Made by a program: the position numbers and the translations under genes. The notes under the pieces were generated by a model. It saw only the letters and a program-made list of their open reading frames with translations. It had not been told where the DNA came from and ran no database searches. Below, in pieces: positions 46,348 to 55,712 of a stretch of DNA of 64,000 bases (position 1 is its first letter; every line of letters begins with the position of its first letter). The stretch lies in the NCBI RefSeq assembly GCF_900207575.1, contig NZ_OAOQ01000003.1, positions 1-64,000 of the forward strand. Reading direction: 5' to 3'. Source of the stretch: Cereibacter ovatus (GTDB taxonomy: Bacteria > Pseudomonadota > Alphaproteobacteria > Rhodobacterales > Rhodobacteraceae).

Positions 46348-46374
46348 CCCGCAAGCGATGGCTTGCGGGGGTTT
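46343..46374 (-). terminator. acpP terminator
   Basis: AAACCCCCGCAAGC and GCTTGCGGGGGTTT form a 14-bp stem with a 4-base loop; on the minus strand the stem ends in TTTT. It lies about 50 bases after the acpP stop and would cut transcription from fabG-acpP before it reaches the cassette. Confidence 0.8.
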
Positions 46375-46423
46375 CATGATCCTAACGCCAAAGGCGTTTC
46401 GGCTGTATCGGCAGGTCGAAAGC

Positions 46424-46657
46424 TCAGGCGGCTTCCGAGATGAACTTCACCGCGTCGCCGAAGGTCTGGATGGTTTCGGCGGCGTCGTCCGGGATCTCGA
46501 TGCCGAACTCTTCCTCGAAGGCCATCACAAGCTCGACCGTGTCGAGGCTGTCCGCGCCGAGGTCATCGATGAACGAGGCGTTCTCGGTCACTTTTTCCTC
46601 TTCGACGCCCAGATGCTCGACGACGATCTTCTTCACGCGATCAGCGATGTCGCTCAT
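46424..46657 (-). CDS. acpP: Acyl carrier protein
   Basis: A 77-residue acidic protein with the phosphopantetheine attachment serine (Ser37) in [20 protein letters not shown]. It carries growing acyl chains in fatty acid synthesis. It follows fabG after about 176 bases on the same strand. In relatives fabF comes next; here a terminator and the inserted cassette follow instead. Confidence 0.97.
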   Translation of the reverse strand: MSDIADRVKKIVVEHLGVEEEKVTENASFIDDLGADSLDTVELVMAFEEEFGIEIPDDAAETIQTFGDAVKFISEAA

Positions 46658-46833
46658 GTCACTTCCTCATTCGTTGCGGGAGGGTTCCCGGCTCGTTGTC
46701 CCTTGCCCTTCAGGCAACTGGTTCGGTCGCACCGAAGGCCCAGACCCCCGGCAGTTCTGACGGGCCTATAGCAAGGCTCTCTGCCCAAGGCAAACGCTTT
46801 CCCTTGCCGAAAGTGCCGCATCCCGCGCAGGTT

Positions 46834-47571
46834 TCACAGCATCGCCATGCCGCCGTTCACATGCAGCGTGGCGCCGGTAACATAGCCCGCCTCGGGGCTG
46901 GCCAGATACAGCACCGCCGCGGCGATGTCACCCGGCTCACCCATCCGCCCCATCGGGATCTGGCCCATGATGCGGCCCTTCTGCTCGTCGTTCAGCTTGT
47001 CGGTCATGGCGGTGGCGATGAAGCCCGGCGCCACGGCGTTCACCGTGATGCCACGGCTGGCCACTTCGGCGGCAAGGCTTTTCGACATCGCCACCACCCC
47101 GGCCTTCGAGGCCGCGTAATTCGTCTGCCCCGGATTGCCCGTCGCCCCCACGATCGATGTCACGTTGATGATCCGCCCCCAGCGTGCCTTCATCATCCCG
47201 CGCAACACCCCCCGGCACAGCCGGAAGGTCGAGGTCAGGTTGACGTCGATCACCTGCGCCCAGTCCTCATCCGACATCCGCATGGCAAGCTGGTCGCGGG
47301 TGATCCCGGCATTGTTGACCAGAATGTCGACCGACCCCATCGCCTCGGCCGCCAGCTTCGGCAGCGCCTCAACCGAGACCGCATCCGAAAGGTTGCAGGC
47401 GATGACATGCGCCCGGCTTCCCAACTCGGCCGCCAATTCCTCAAGCGGGCCGGTCCGCGTCCCCGACAGCGCGACCGTGGCGCCCGCCGCGTGCAGCGCC
47501 CGCGCGATGCCGCCGCCGATGCCGCCCGAAGCGCCCGTGACCAGCGCCGCTTTCCCTGTCAGATCGAACAT
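46834..47571 (-). CDS. fabG: 3-oxoacyl-ACP reductase
   Basis: The 245-residue short-chain dehydrogenase has the NADPH-binding TGASGGIGGGIARALHAAGA, NNAG, and the catalytic Ser-Tyr-Lys set in VNVTSIVGATGNPGQTNYAA followed by SKAG. The C-terminal GYVTGATLHVNGGMAML is typical of FabG. It reduces 3-oxoacyl-ACP. No fabD lies directly upstream; the next gene is the divergent alr. Confidence 0.95.
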   Translation of the reverse strand: MFDLTGKAALVTGASGGIGGGIARALHAAGATVALSGTRTGPLEELAAELGSRAHVIACNLSDAVSVEALPKLAAEAMGSVDILVNNAGITRDQLAMRMSDEDWAQVIDVNLTSTFRLCRGVLRGMMKARWGRIINVTSIVGATGNPGQTNYAASKAGVVAMSKSLAAEVASRGITVNAVAPGFIATAMTDKLNDEQKGRIMGQIPMGRMGEPGDIAAAVLYLASPEAGYVTGATLHVNGGMAML

Positions 47572-47889
47572 GTCCGTCTCCTCGTTCTGCGTTCCCTGCC
47601 CTTTAACAGCGCCCGCAACACCGCGCCACCCGCGCGTGGCGCTTTCGCGCGGGCACCGGATGCGACAGGATTGACTGACAGACCGCCCCCCCTATGCGCC
47701 ACGGGGCTGAACGGACAGCGGCACCGCATATCCCGGCGGTCCGCCGACCTGCCCCCGGCTGCAAGCCAACGCGCGATCATGCCCGTATCCGCCCCGCGGT
47801 CCGGCGGAACCCCGCGCGGCACGGCCTTCCCCCCGCGCCTTCGCCTTATATCCCCTTGACCTTGCGCGCGGGGCGGGGAAAACACCGCC
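47572..47889. other. Divergent promoter region between fabG and alr
   Basis: 318 bases with no supported gene. It must hold the promoters of fabG (leftward) and alr (rightward). I see no convincing -35/-10 pair or operator. Confidence 0.5.
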
Positions 47890-48939
47890 ATGGCAACCGC
47901 ACTCCTCACCATCGACCTCGACGCCATCGCCGCCAACTGGCGCGCGCTGGACAGCATGACCGCCCCCGAGTGCCAGACCGGCGCCGTGGTCAAGGCGGAT
48001 TCCTACGGCCTCGGCGCGACCAAGGTCGCCCATGCGCTCGCCCGCGCCGGTGCCCGCCGCTTCTTTGTCGCCGCCGCCGAGGAAGGCGCCGAGGTTCGTC
48101 GCGCGCTGGGATCAGGGCCGCAGATCTGCGTATTTTCCGGCCATATGGCGGGCGATACCGCGCTGATCCGCGATTTCGACCTGACACCGATGCTGAACTC
48201 GATCGAGCAGCTGACCCGGCATTTCGAAGCACTGGGCAACCACCCGTTCGGCATCCAGCTTGATACCGGCATGAACCGCCTTGGCCTTGAACAGGCCGAA
48301 TGGGAAGCGGTGGCGCCCATGGCGATCGAGGCCGGTGCCGAACTGCTGATGAGCCATCTTGCCTGTTCGGACGAACCCGACCACCCGATGAACGACCACC
48401 AGCTGCGCGCCTTCCGCGCCATGACTGACGGCACCGGCATCCCGCGCTCGCTTTCCGCCACCGGCGGGCTGCTTCTGGGCCCGGACTATCACTTTGAACT
48501 GACCCGCCCCGGCATCGGCCTTTACGGCGGCCGCCCATTCGATGCCGCCCGTCCCGTCGTGCGCCTGTCGCTGCCGGTGGTGCAACTGCGCGAGGTCGAG
48601 GTGGGCGAAACCGTGGGCTATTCCAACAGCTGGACCGCCGAACACACCTCGACCATCGCCACGGTCGCGGCGGGCTATGCCGACGGGTTGCACCGCACGC
48701 TGTCGGGCAAGGCCACTCTCTGGGCTGGCCGGGTGCCCTGCCCGCTGGTGGGCCGCGTGTCGATGGACCTGATCACCGTCGATGTCAGCCACTTGCCCGA
48801 AGTGCCTGAAACGCTCGATATCCTTGGCCCGCACCAGACGCCCGACGATCTGGCCGACATCGCCGGAACCATCGGATACGAGATCCTGACCAGCCTCGGC
48901 CGCCGTTATCAGCGCCGCTACGGCGCGCTGTCGGCGTGA
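47890..48939 (+). CDS. alr: Alanine racemase
   Basis: A 349-residue PLP enzyme that makes D-alanine for peptidoglycan. The PLP lysine lies in [20 protein letters not shown], the substrate region in [20 protein letters not shown], and the catalytic Tyr in VGYSNSWTA with [17 protein letters not shown]-terminal [20 protein letters not shown] is standard. The stop overlaps the GTG start of the permease gene by 4 bases. Confidence 0.95.
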   Translation: MATALLTIDLDAIAANWRALDSMTAPECQTGAVVKADSYGLGATKVAHALARAGARRFFVAAAEEGAEVRRALGSGPQICVFSGHMAGDTALIRDFDLTPMLNSIEQLTRHFEALGNHPFGIQLDTGMNRLGLEQAEWEAVAPMAIEAGAELLMSHLACSDEPDHPMNDHQLRAFRAMTDGTGIPRSLSATGGLLLGPDYHFELTRPGIGLYGGRPFDAARPVVRLSLPVVQLREVEVGETVGYSNSWTAEHTSTIATVAAGYADGLHRTLSGKATLWAGRVPCPLVGRVSMDLITVDVSHLPEVPETLDILGPHQTPDDLADIAGTIGYEILTSLGRRYQRRYGALSA

Positions 48940-49718
48940 CCGTCACCGCCCCCCTTGCCGTCGTCGGCCGCGCCAGCTTCACGGCGCTGGCCGCGGTCGG
49001 CCGGATCGCGCTGTTTGCCGCAGCCGTGGTGGGCCACCTGTTCCGCCCGCCGTTCTACCCGAAAGAGTTCCTGCACGCGCTGATCCAGATCGGCTGGCTG
49101 TCGCTGCCGGTGGTGGGCCTGACCGCATTGTTCACCGGCGGCGCACTGGCGCTTCAGATCTACGCCGGCGGCGCGCGGTTTTCGGCCGAAGCGGTGGTGC
49201 CCTCGATCGTGGCGATCGGCATGACGCGCGAACTGGGCCCGGTGCTGGGCGGGCTGATGGTGGCGGCGCGTGTCGCCTCATCCATCGCGGCCGAGATCGG
49301 CACGATGAAGGTCACCGAACAGATCGACGCGCTGGTGACGCTTTCGACCCATCCGCTGAAATACCTTGCCGTGCCCCGCGTGCTGGCGGCCACGATTGCA
49401 GTGCCGGTGCTGGTGGCGGTGGGCGATTCCATCGGCATCGCCGGCGGCTGGGCGGTGGGGGTGAACCGGCTGGATTTCAACTCGGCCACCTATCTGAAGA
49501 ACACGGTGGATTTCCTTGAATTCTGGGACGTCGGCTCGGGCCTTGTGAAGGGGGCGGCCTTCGGCTTCATCGTGGCGCTGATGGGCTGCTATCATGGCAT
49601 GAACTCGGGCCGCGGCGCACAAGGCGTGGGACGGGCGACGAAATCGGCGGTGGTTGCGGCCTCGGTTCTGATCTTCGCCGCCAACTACCTGCTGACAGAG
49701 ATCTTCTTCACCTCATGA
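48936..49718 (+). CDS. mlaE: MlaE-type ABC permease
   Basis: A 260-residue membrane protein of the MlaE/YrbE (DUF140) family. Its start is GTG. It has [54 protein letters not shown] with [20 protein letters not shown], and [20 protein letters not shown]. The EIGTM-E-Q-I-D-A-L tract is the MlaF-coupling region. MlaE with MlaF and an MCE protein moves phospholipids between inner and outer membranes. The MCE partner (MlaD) is not in this window. Confidence 0.92.
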   Translation: MTVTAPLAVVGRASFTALAAVGRIALFAAAVVGHLFRPPFYPKEFLHALIQIGWLSLPVVGLTALFTGGALALQIYAGGARFSAEAVVPSIVAIGMTRELGPVLGGLMVAARVASSIAAEIGTMKVTEQIDALVTLSTHPLKYLAVPRVLAATIAVPVLVAVGDSIGIAGGWAVGVNRLDFNSATYLKNTVDFLEFWDVGSGLVKGAAFGFIVALMGCYHGMNSGRGAQGVGRATKSAVVAASVLIFAANYLLTEIFFTS

Positions 49719-50461
49719 TCGAGCTTTCCGGCGTCACCAAATCCTTCGGCCAGAACCATGTCCTGCGCGGCATCGACCTGAAGGTGGACAGCAACAGCTC
49801 GATGGTCATCATCGGCGGCTCGGGCACCGGCAAATCGGTGCTGCTGAAATGCATCCTGGGACTGGTCCACCCCGATGGGGGCCGCATCCTGCTGGACGGT
49901 CAGGATGTCGAACAGGCCGAACGCGACAGCTTTCTTGCCCGCTTCGGGATGCTGTTTCAGGGTGGCGCCCTGTTTGATTCGCTGCGCGTGTGGGAAAACG
50001 TGGCCTTCCGCCTGCTGCGCGGTGCGCAAAAGCGCCCCCGCGACGAGGCCCGCGCCATCGCGCTGGAAAAGCTGCGCCGCGTGGGCCTTGGCCCGCAGGT
50101 GGCCGACCTTTACCCGGCCGAACTGTCGGGGGGCATGCAAAAGCGCGTGGGCCTTGCCCGCGCCATTGCCGCCGAACCCGAGGTGATCTTTTTCGACGAA
50201 CCCACCGCGGGGCTCGATCCGATCATGGCCGGCGTCATCAACGACCTGATCCGCGAAATCGTGACCGAAATGGGCGCGACCGCCATGACCATCACCCATG
50301 ACATGACCTCGGTCCGCGCCATTGCCGACCATGTGGCCATGCTTCACCGCGGCAAGATCCGCTGGACCGGGCCGGTGGCCGAACTGGACACCACCCCCGA
50401 CCCTTATGTGCAGCAGTTCATCCACGGCCGCGCCGAAGGCCCGATCGAGGCGCTGCGCTGA
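49715..50461 (+). CDS. mlaF: MlaF-type ABC ATPase
   Basis: The 248-residue ATPase has Walker A GGSGTGKSV, the signature LSGGMQKRVGLARAIA, Walker B EVIFFDEPTAGLDPIMAGVI and the switch His in TITHDMTSVRAI. LARFGMLFQGGALFDSLRVW (Q-loop) is typical of MlaF/Ttg2A. It overlaps mlaE by 4 bases and powers that permease. The following gene starts one base past its stop. Confidence 0.93.
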   Translation: MIELSGVTKSFGQNHVLRGIDLKVDSNSSMVIIGGSGTGKSVLLKCILGLVHPDGGRILLDGQDVEQAERDSFLARFGMLFQGGALFDSLRVWENVAFRLLRGAQKRPRDEARAIALEKLRRVGLGPQVADLYPAELSGGMQKRVGLARAIAAEPEVIFFDEPTAGLDPIMAGVINDLIREIVTEMGATAMTITHDMTSVRAIADHVAMLHRGKIRWTGPVAELDTTPDPYVQQFIHGRAEGPIEALR

Positions 50462-50462
50462 C

Positions 50463-50888
50463 ATGCTGCGCGCGGCCAATCTTGCGCTGCTGGTCCTTTT
50501 CCCGATCTCGTGGTTCGCGCCGCTGATACGCGCGGGCGTGCTGCCGCTGTTCGGCCTGTCGGAAATCTCGGTGATGTCGGGACTTCAGGCGCTGTGGGGG
50601 ACGGATGTCGCCCTTGCGCTTCTGGTCACGGTCTTCGCGCTGTTCGCACCCTACCTGAAAACCATCGGTCTGGCGCTGCTGCATGCACGGCTTCTGTCGT
50701 CCAGAACGCTGCCCGCGCTGCATCTGCTGGGCAAGCTGGCCATGGCCGACATCTTCCTGATCGCGCTTTATATCGTGATCATCAAGGGCGTGGGCCTTGC
50801 CACGGTCGAAACCGCGTGGGGCCTGTGGCTGTTCACCGGCTGCATCCTTGGCTCGCTTGCGATCTCGCTGCTGACGCCGCGGCGCTGA
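50463..50888 (+). CDS. PqiA-like membrane protein
   Basis: A 141-residue protein with four predicted membrane segments. It resembles one half of paraquat-inducible protein A: LPLFGLSEISVMSGLQALWG, FALFAPYLKTIGLALLHARL and LLGKLAMADIFLIALYIVII. The W-x-M-x-D-I-F-x-type segment is typical of PqiA. PqiA works with MCE protein PqiB in lipid trafficking; here it is coupled to mlaEF, so it may serve the same envelope lipid system. It starts one base after mlaF. Confidence 0.75.
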   Translation: MLRAANLALLVLFPISWFAPLIRAGVLPLFGLSEISVMSGLQALWGTDVALALLVTVFALFAPYLKTIGLALLHARLLSSRTLPALHLLGKLAMADIFLIALYIVIIKGVGLATVETAWGLWLFTGCILGSLAISLLTPRR

Positions 50889-50925
50889 CGCTTGCGCCGC
50901 TCGGCCCAAGCGGGCAAAAGGCGGC

Positions 50926-52284
50926 ATGGCGAAACCCTCCCCGACCTTCACCTGCACGGCCTGCGGCGCCGTCCATCGCAAATGGGCCGGCCGCTGCGAT
51001 GCCTGCGGCGCCTGGAACTCGATCGCGGAAGAGGCGCCCCTGTCCTCTGGCCCCAAGGCGCTGGGGGCCAAGGGCCGCACCATTGCGCTGTCGGACCTTG
51101 CGACCGAAGAGGCCCCGCCGCCGCGCACCTCGTCGGGGATGGACGAACTGGACCGCGTGCTGGGCGGCGGCCTTGTCCCCGCCTCGGCGATCCTTGTCGG
51201 CGGCGATCCGGGCATCGGCAAATCCACCCTGCTGCTGCAAGCCGCCGCCAGCTTCGCCAACCGCGGGGTGAAATGCCTCTACATCTCGGGCGAGGAAGCC
51301 TCGGCGCAGGTCCGGATGCGCGCCCAGCGGCTTGGCCTTGGGCAGGCGCCCGTGGCTCTGGGGGCGGAAACCAACCTGCGCGACATCCTGACCACGCTGG
51401 ATGCCGAACGCCCGGGCCTTGCGATCATCGACTCGATCCAGACCATGTGGCTGGATACGGTGGACTCCGCCCCCGGCTCGGTGGCGCAGGTCCGCGCCTC
51501 GGCGCATGAGCTGGTCACCTTCGCCAAGCGCCGCGGCGTCGCGGTGATCCTTGTCGGCCATGTCACCAAGGAAGGCCAGATCGCCGGCCCCCGCGTCGTC
51601 GAACACATGGTCGATACGGTGCTGTATTTCGAAGGCGAGCGCGGCCACCAGTTCCGCATCCTGCGCGCGGTCAAGAACCGCTTCGGCCCCGCCGACGAGA
51701 TCGGCGTGTTCGAGATGACCGGCGCGGGCCTGTCGCAGGTCGCGAACCCCTCGGCGCTGTTCCTGTCGGATCGCGACACGCCGGCGCCCGGCTCGGCCGT
51801 CTTTGCCGGGGTCGAGGGCACCCGCCCGGTCCTGACCGAAATTCAGGCCCTTGTCGCCCCCTCGCCGCTGGGCACGCCGCGCCGGACGGTGGTAGGGCTC
51901 GACTCTGGCCGGCTGTCAACCATTCTTGCGGTGCTGGAAGCGCGCTGCGCCATCCCCTTCGCGGGCCTTGACGTGTTCCTGAACGTCGCCGGCGGGATGC
52001 GCGTCAACGAACCGGCCGCCGATCTTGCCGTGGCCGCCGCGCTGGTTTCCGCGCGCGAGGATGTGGCAATTCCGCCCGACATGGTGCTTTTCGGCGAGAT
52101 CAGCCTGTCGGGCGCGCTGCGCCCGGTGACCCAGACCGAAAGCCGCTTGAAAGAGGCATCGAAACTTGGTTTCTCGCAGGCAGTCGCCCCGAGCCGCTCG
52201 AAAACCGGGCAGGCGGAAGGGATGCGGGTGCGTCAGATGCCCGACCTTGCGGCATTCGTGGGTGAAATGTTCGGGGCAGGTTAA
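50926..52284 (+). CDS. radA: DNA repair protein RadA
   Basis: A 452-residue RecA-like protein. It has the N-terminal zinc finger C10-x2-C13..C24-x2-C27, Walker A GGDPGIGKSTLLL near residue 95, the KNRFGPADEIGVFEM motif specific to RadA, and a C-terminal Lon-like domain (LDVFLNVAGGMRVNEPAADL). RadA drives branch migration in recombination and repair. GTA DNA uptake depends on recombination in recipients, but any link to the GTA here is only speculation. Confidence 0.95.
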   Translation: MAKPSPTFTCTACGAVHRKWAGRCDACGAWNSIAEEAPLSSGPKALGAKGRTIALSDLATEEAPPPRTSSGMDELDRVLGGGLVPASAILVGGDPGIGKSTLLLQAAASFANRGVKCLYISGEEASAQVRMRAQRLGLGQAPVALGAETNLRDILTTLDAERPGLAIIDSIQTMWLDTVDSAPGSVAQVRASAHELVTFAKRRGVAVILVGHVTKEGQIAGPRVVEHMVDTVLYFEGERGHQFRILRAVKNRFGPADEIGVFEMTGAGLSQVANPSALFLSDRDTPAPGSAVFAGVEGTRPVLTEIQALVAPSPLGTPRRTVVGLDSGRLSTILAVLEARCAIPFAGLDVFLNVAGGMRVNEPAADLAVAAALVSAREDVAIPPDMVLFGEISLSGALRPVTQTESRLKEASKLGFSQAVAPSRSKTGQAEGMRVRQMPDLAAFVGEMFGAG

Positions 52285-52302
52285 GGCCGAAGGAGCAGGC
52301 AC

Positions 52303-52893
52303 ATGGAAGGCTTCACCATCATCGACGCCGTGGTTGCGGCCGTCATCGTGCTGTCGGCGATCCTCGCCTATTCGCGCGGCCTTGTGCGCGAGGTCATGGC
52401 GATCGCGGGCTGGATCGGCGCCGCCGTCGCGGCCTTCGTGTTCGCGCCCGCCGCGCAACCGCTGATCAAGGAAATCCCGGTCCTGGGCGATTTCCTTGGC
52501 GACAGCTGCGAGCTGTCGATCATCGCGGCCTTCGCCGTGGTCTTTGCGCTGGGCCTTGTGCTGCTGTCGCTGTTCACGCCGCTGTTTTCCTCGGCGATTC
52601 GCAATTCGGCGCTGGGGGGGCTGGATCAAAGCCTTGGCTTCCTGTTCGGCGTGCTGCGCGGGGTCGTTCTCGTGGCGGTGGCGCTGATCGTCTATGACCG
52701 CGCTGTGGCCTCGGACACCATCCCGATGGTCGATAACTCGCGCGCGGCCAAGGTGTTCGCTTCGTTCCAGCAGAACATCGACGCCTCGATCCCATCGGAT
52801 GCGCCGGGCTGGATCGTCGCACGTTACGAACAACTGGTCAGCACCTGCACCGCCCCGGCCGAGCCCGCCCCGGTGACCCCGACACCGAACTGA
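52303..52893 (+). CDS. cvpA: CvpA family membrane protein
   Basis: The 196-residue protein has four membrane segments in the first 150 residues (IIDAVVAAVIVLSAILAYSR, EVMAIAGWIGAAVAAFVFAP, LSIIAAFAVVFALGLVLLSL, SLGFLFGVLRGVVLVAVALI) and a Pro-rich tail. CvpA usually precedes purF, as here (84 bases). It is needed for colicin V export in E. coli and has a wider envelope role. Confidence 0.9.
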   Translation: MEGFTIIDAVVAAVIVLSAILAYSRGLVREVMAIAGWIGAAVAAFVFAPAAQPLIKEIPVLGDFLGDSCELSIIAAFAVVFALGLVLLSLFTPLFSSAIRNSALGGLDQSLGFLFGVLRGVVLVAVALIVYDRAVASDTIPMVDNSRAAKVFASFQQNIDASIPSDAPGWIVARYEQLVSTCTAPAEPAPVTPTPN

Positions 52894-52977
52894 TCCGTGA
52901 CGGCTTTGTGAGGGTGACAGCGGCGCGACAAGCCTCTACATGAGGGGCCAATTCGCCCTCGGATTCGGATCCCCCAT

Positions 52978-54474
52978 ATGCGCCCTTTCCTTAGCCACCC
53001 CTTCGACGCAGACAAGTTGAAGGAAGAGTGCGGCGTTTTCGGCGTCATCGGCGTCACCGACGCGGCCAACTTCGTTGCCCTTGGAATGCACGCGCTTCAA
53101 CACCGGGGACAAGAGGCGGGTGGCATCGTCTCTTATCACCCCGAACACGGTTTCAACTCGGCCCGCCGCTTCGGCTATGTCCGCGACAACTTCACCGACG
53201 CCTCGGTGATGGCCACCCTGCCCGGCTCGATCGCCATCGGCCATGTGCGCTATTCCACCGCCGGATCGAAGGGCGCGACCGCGATCCGCGACGTGCAGCC
53301 CTTCTTCGGCGAATTCGCCATGGGCGGCGCTGCGATCGCGCATAACGGCAACCTGACCAATGCCGCGGCTCTGCGCCGCGAACTGATCGAACGCGGCTCG
53401 ATCTTCCAGTCCTCGTCCGACAGCGAATGCATCATCCACCTGATGGCGCGGTCGATCCAGAAGAACATCCCCGAACGGATGAAGGACGCGCTGCGCCGGG
53501 TCGAGGGCGCGTTCTCGGTCGTGGCGATGACCCGCACCAAGCTGATCGGCGTGCGCGATCCTTTGGGCGTGCGCCCGCTGGTGATCGGCAGGATCGGCGA
53601 CGGCTGGGCGCTGTCGTCGGAAACCTGCGGGCTGGACATCATCGGCGCCGAATTCGTGCGCGAAGTCGAGCCGGGCGAGATGGTGGTGATCGACGAGACC
53701 CGCGGCATCGAAAGCTTTCAGCCGTTCGACCGCCGCGCCCCGCGGTTCTGCATCTTCGAACATGTCTATTTCTCGCGCCCCGACTCGATCCTTGGCGGCC
53801 GCTCGGTCTATGAAACGCGGCGCCAGATCGGCGTGGAACTGGCGAAAGAAGCGCCGGTCGATGCCGATCTTGTCTGCCCGGTTCCCGACAGCGGAACCCC
53901 CGCCGCCATCGGCTTTTCGCAGCAGTCCGGCATCCCCTATGCGATGGGGATCATCCGCAACCAATACATGGGGCGGACCTTCATCGAGCCGACCGAGCAG
54001 ATCCGCAACATGGGCGTGCGGCTGAAGCTGAACGTGAACCGGGCGCTGATCAAGGGCAAGCGGGTGATCCTGGTCGACGATTCCGTGGTGCGGGGAACCA
54101 CCTCGCGCAAGATCAAGGACATGATCCTGGATGCGGGCGCCGCCGAGGTGCATTTCCGCATCGCCTCGCCGCCGACGGCCTGGCCCTGCTTTTATGGCGT
54201 GGACACGCCCGAGCGCGCGAAACTTCTGGCCGCCAACATGACCGAAGATCAGATGCGCGAATGGATCGGCGTCGACTCGCTGCGCTTCATCTCGCTTGAC
54301 GGGCTGTATCGGGCAGTGGGCGAAGCTGCGGGCCGCGACCCCGAGGCGCCCCGATACTGCGACGCCTGCTTCTCGGGCGATTATCCCGTGGCGCCGTCGG
54401 ACAAGATCGAACAGGGGTTCGAGATGCGTAGCGCCACCCGGTCTGGCGAAAGCCGGCAACGCGCCGGCCGCTGA
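52978..54474 (+). CDS. purF: Amidophosphoribosyltransferase
   Basis: A 498-residue enzyme that catalyses the first committed step of purine synthesis. The N-terminal nucleophile Cys follows a short propeptide (MRPFLSHPFDADKLKEE then CGVFGVIG). GHVRYSTAGSK and AHNGNLTNA are glutaminase parts. The phosphoribosyltransferase domain shows CPVPDSGTPAAIGFSQQSGI and the PRPP loop VILVDDSVVRGTTSRK. Four Cys positions of the Fe-S type PurF can be seen (for example FCIFEHVYFSRPDS, ASPPTAWPCFYGVDTP and YCDACFSG). A strong terminator follows. Confidence 0.96.
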   Translation: MRPFLSHPFDADKLKEECGVFGVIGVTDAANFVALGMHALQHRGQEAGGIVSYHPEHGFNSARRFGYVRDNFTDASVMATLPGSIAIGHVRYSTAGSKGATAIRDVQPFFGEFAMGGAAIAHNGNLTNAAALRRELIERGSIFQSSSDSECIIHLMARSIQKNIPERMKDALRRVEGAFSVVAMTRTKLIGVRDPLGVRPLVIGRIGDGWALSSETCGLDIIGAEFVREVEPGEMVVIDETRGIESFQPFDRRAPRFCIFEHVYFSRPDSILGGRSVYETRRQIGVELAKEAPVDADLVCPVPDSGTPAAIGFSQQSGIPYAMGIIRNQYMGRTFIEPTEQIRNMGVRLKLNVNRALIKGKRVILVDDSVVRGTTSRKIKDMILDAGAAEVHFRIASPPTAWPCFYGVDTPERAKLLAANMTEDQMREWIGVDSLRFISLDGLYRAVGEAAGRDPEAPRYCDACFSGDYPVAPSDKIEQGFEMRSATRSGESRQRAGR

Positions 54475-54532
54475 CAGGACAGGCTGGCCGCCGTTGCAAT
54501 CCGGGGCTGGCGGCCCATCCGCCGAGACAAGG

Positions 54533-54568
54533 AAAAGGCGTCATGTCCTGAACATGACGCCTTTTTTT
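54533..54568 (+). terminator. Rho-independent terminator after purF
   Basis: AAAAGGCGTCATGT and ACATGACGCCTTTT pair around CCTGA and are followed by TTT. It is the clearest intrinsic terminator in the window. Confidence 0.92.
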
Positions 54569-54663
54569 CATGGTGTCGCTGATGATCCGCCGCAGTCCGA
54601 ACTTGGGACAGACCCGCGAAAGTCGTACCTGTGATGGCCCGGCAAAGGCTGGCGGGAACCTTA

Positions 54664-54696
54664 CAGGTGGCTGTGGCACGCGCCACAAGCCACCTG
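54664..54696 (-). terminator. Hairpin after the ABC importer operon
   Basis: CAGGTGGCT and AGCCACCTG pair, with further TGGC/GCCA pairing inside, 29 bases past the last permease stop. No T-run, so probably a weak terminator or 3' stabiliser. Confidence 0.5.
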
Positions 54697-54724
54697 CGCC
54701 GTTCGATCCGCCGCGAAGACAGGG

Positions 54725-55633
54725 TCAGCCGGTCACACCGCGCAGCCGCTCGGACCGGCGGCGCAGAATCTCGACCGTGGCAAGCAGGGCCACCGAGACG
54801 ATGACAAGGATCGTGGCAACCGACAGGATCGCCGGGCTGATCTGTTCACGGATGCCGTTCCACATCTGACGCGGAATGGTCTGCTGGTCATGGGCGGCGA
54901 CGAACAGAACCACCACCACCTCGTCGAACGACGTCACGAAGGCAAACAGCGCCCCCGAGATCACGCCGGGCAGAATCAGCGGCATGGTGACCTTGAAGAA
55001 GGTGGTCGTCGGGCTGGCGCCCAGCGAGGCCGCGGCACGGGTCAGCGATCGGTCGAAACCGATCAGCGTTGCCGTCACCGTGATGATGACGAAGGGAATG
55101 CCCAGTGTCGCATGGGCCAGGATGATGCCGGGGTAGCTGCCAGCCAGTCCGGTCGAGGAATAGAAGAAGAACAGGCCCGTCGCGGTGATGATGATCGGCA
55201 CGATCATGGGCGAGATCAGGACCGCCATGATCGCACGGCGGAACGGCATCTCGGGGCGCGACAGGCCAAGCGCCGCCACCGTCCCGAGAACAGTCGCGAC
55301 CAGGGTCGAGGACACCCCGATGATGACCGAGTTCTTCGCGGCACGGACCCAGGCCGCGTTGTTCCAGACATCGACCCACCAGGCCGTTGTTCGCGGTGCC
55401 TCGGGGTTGGCCATGCCGAAGGTCAGAAGGGTGTCATACCAACGCAGCGAATAGCCGGTGGGATCAAGCGCCAGCATCTTCTCGGTGAAGGTGAAGTAAG
55501 GCTCGATGTTGAAGCTGAGCGGGATGACAATCAGGATCGGCGCGATCAGGAACAGGAAGATCAGCGCACAGATCACGCGATAGGTGTAATACCATAGGCG
55601 CTCGAGCGGGCTGGCATAGACGGGAAGAGCCAT
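54725..55633 (-). CDS. Polyamine-type ABC transporter permease (PotC-like)
   Basis: The 302-residue inner-membrane protein has six membrane segments and the binding-protein-dependent transport EAA loop (AAASLGASPTTTFFKVTMPL followed by ILPG). The N-terminus (RVICALIFLFLIAPILIVIP, SFNIEPYF) is typical of PotC/PotI. It is the last gene of a four-gene cluster with ATPase, binding protein and a second permease. Polyamines are the usual cargo of this class, but other small charged compounds are possible. Confidence 0.9.
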   Translation of the reverse strand: MALPVYASPLERLWYYTYRVICALIFLFLIAPILIVIPLSFNIEPYFTFTEKMLALDPTGYSLRWYDTLLTFGMANPEAPRTTAWWVDVWNNAAWVRAAKNSVIIGVSSTLVATVLGTVAALGLSRPEMPFRRAIMAVLISPMIVPIIITATGLFFFYSSTGLAGSYPGIILAHATLGIPFVIITVTATLIGFDRSLTRAAASLGASPTTTFFKVTMPLILPGVISGALFAFVTSFDEVVVVLFVAAHDQQTIPRQMWNGIREQISPAILSVATILVIVSVALLATVEILRRRSERLRGVTG

Positions 55634-55658
55634 CGGGCGGGGTCTCCTGTAGCGACGG

Positions 55659-55708
55659 CCGGGGGCTCTGCCCCCGGACCCCCGGGATATTTGGGCCAGA
55701 ATGAAAGG
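55659..55708 (-). repeat. Dispersed intergenic motif, copy 3, with hairpin
   Basis: On the minus strand this reads CCTTTCATTCTGGCCCAAAT, ATCCCGGGGG and then a GGGGGCAGAGCCCCC-type hairpin. It is the fullest of the three copies (others at 17371 and 21431) and lies between two permease genes of one operon. Confidence 0.65.
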
Positions 55709-55712
55709 GCGG

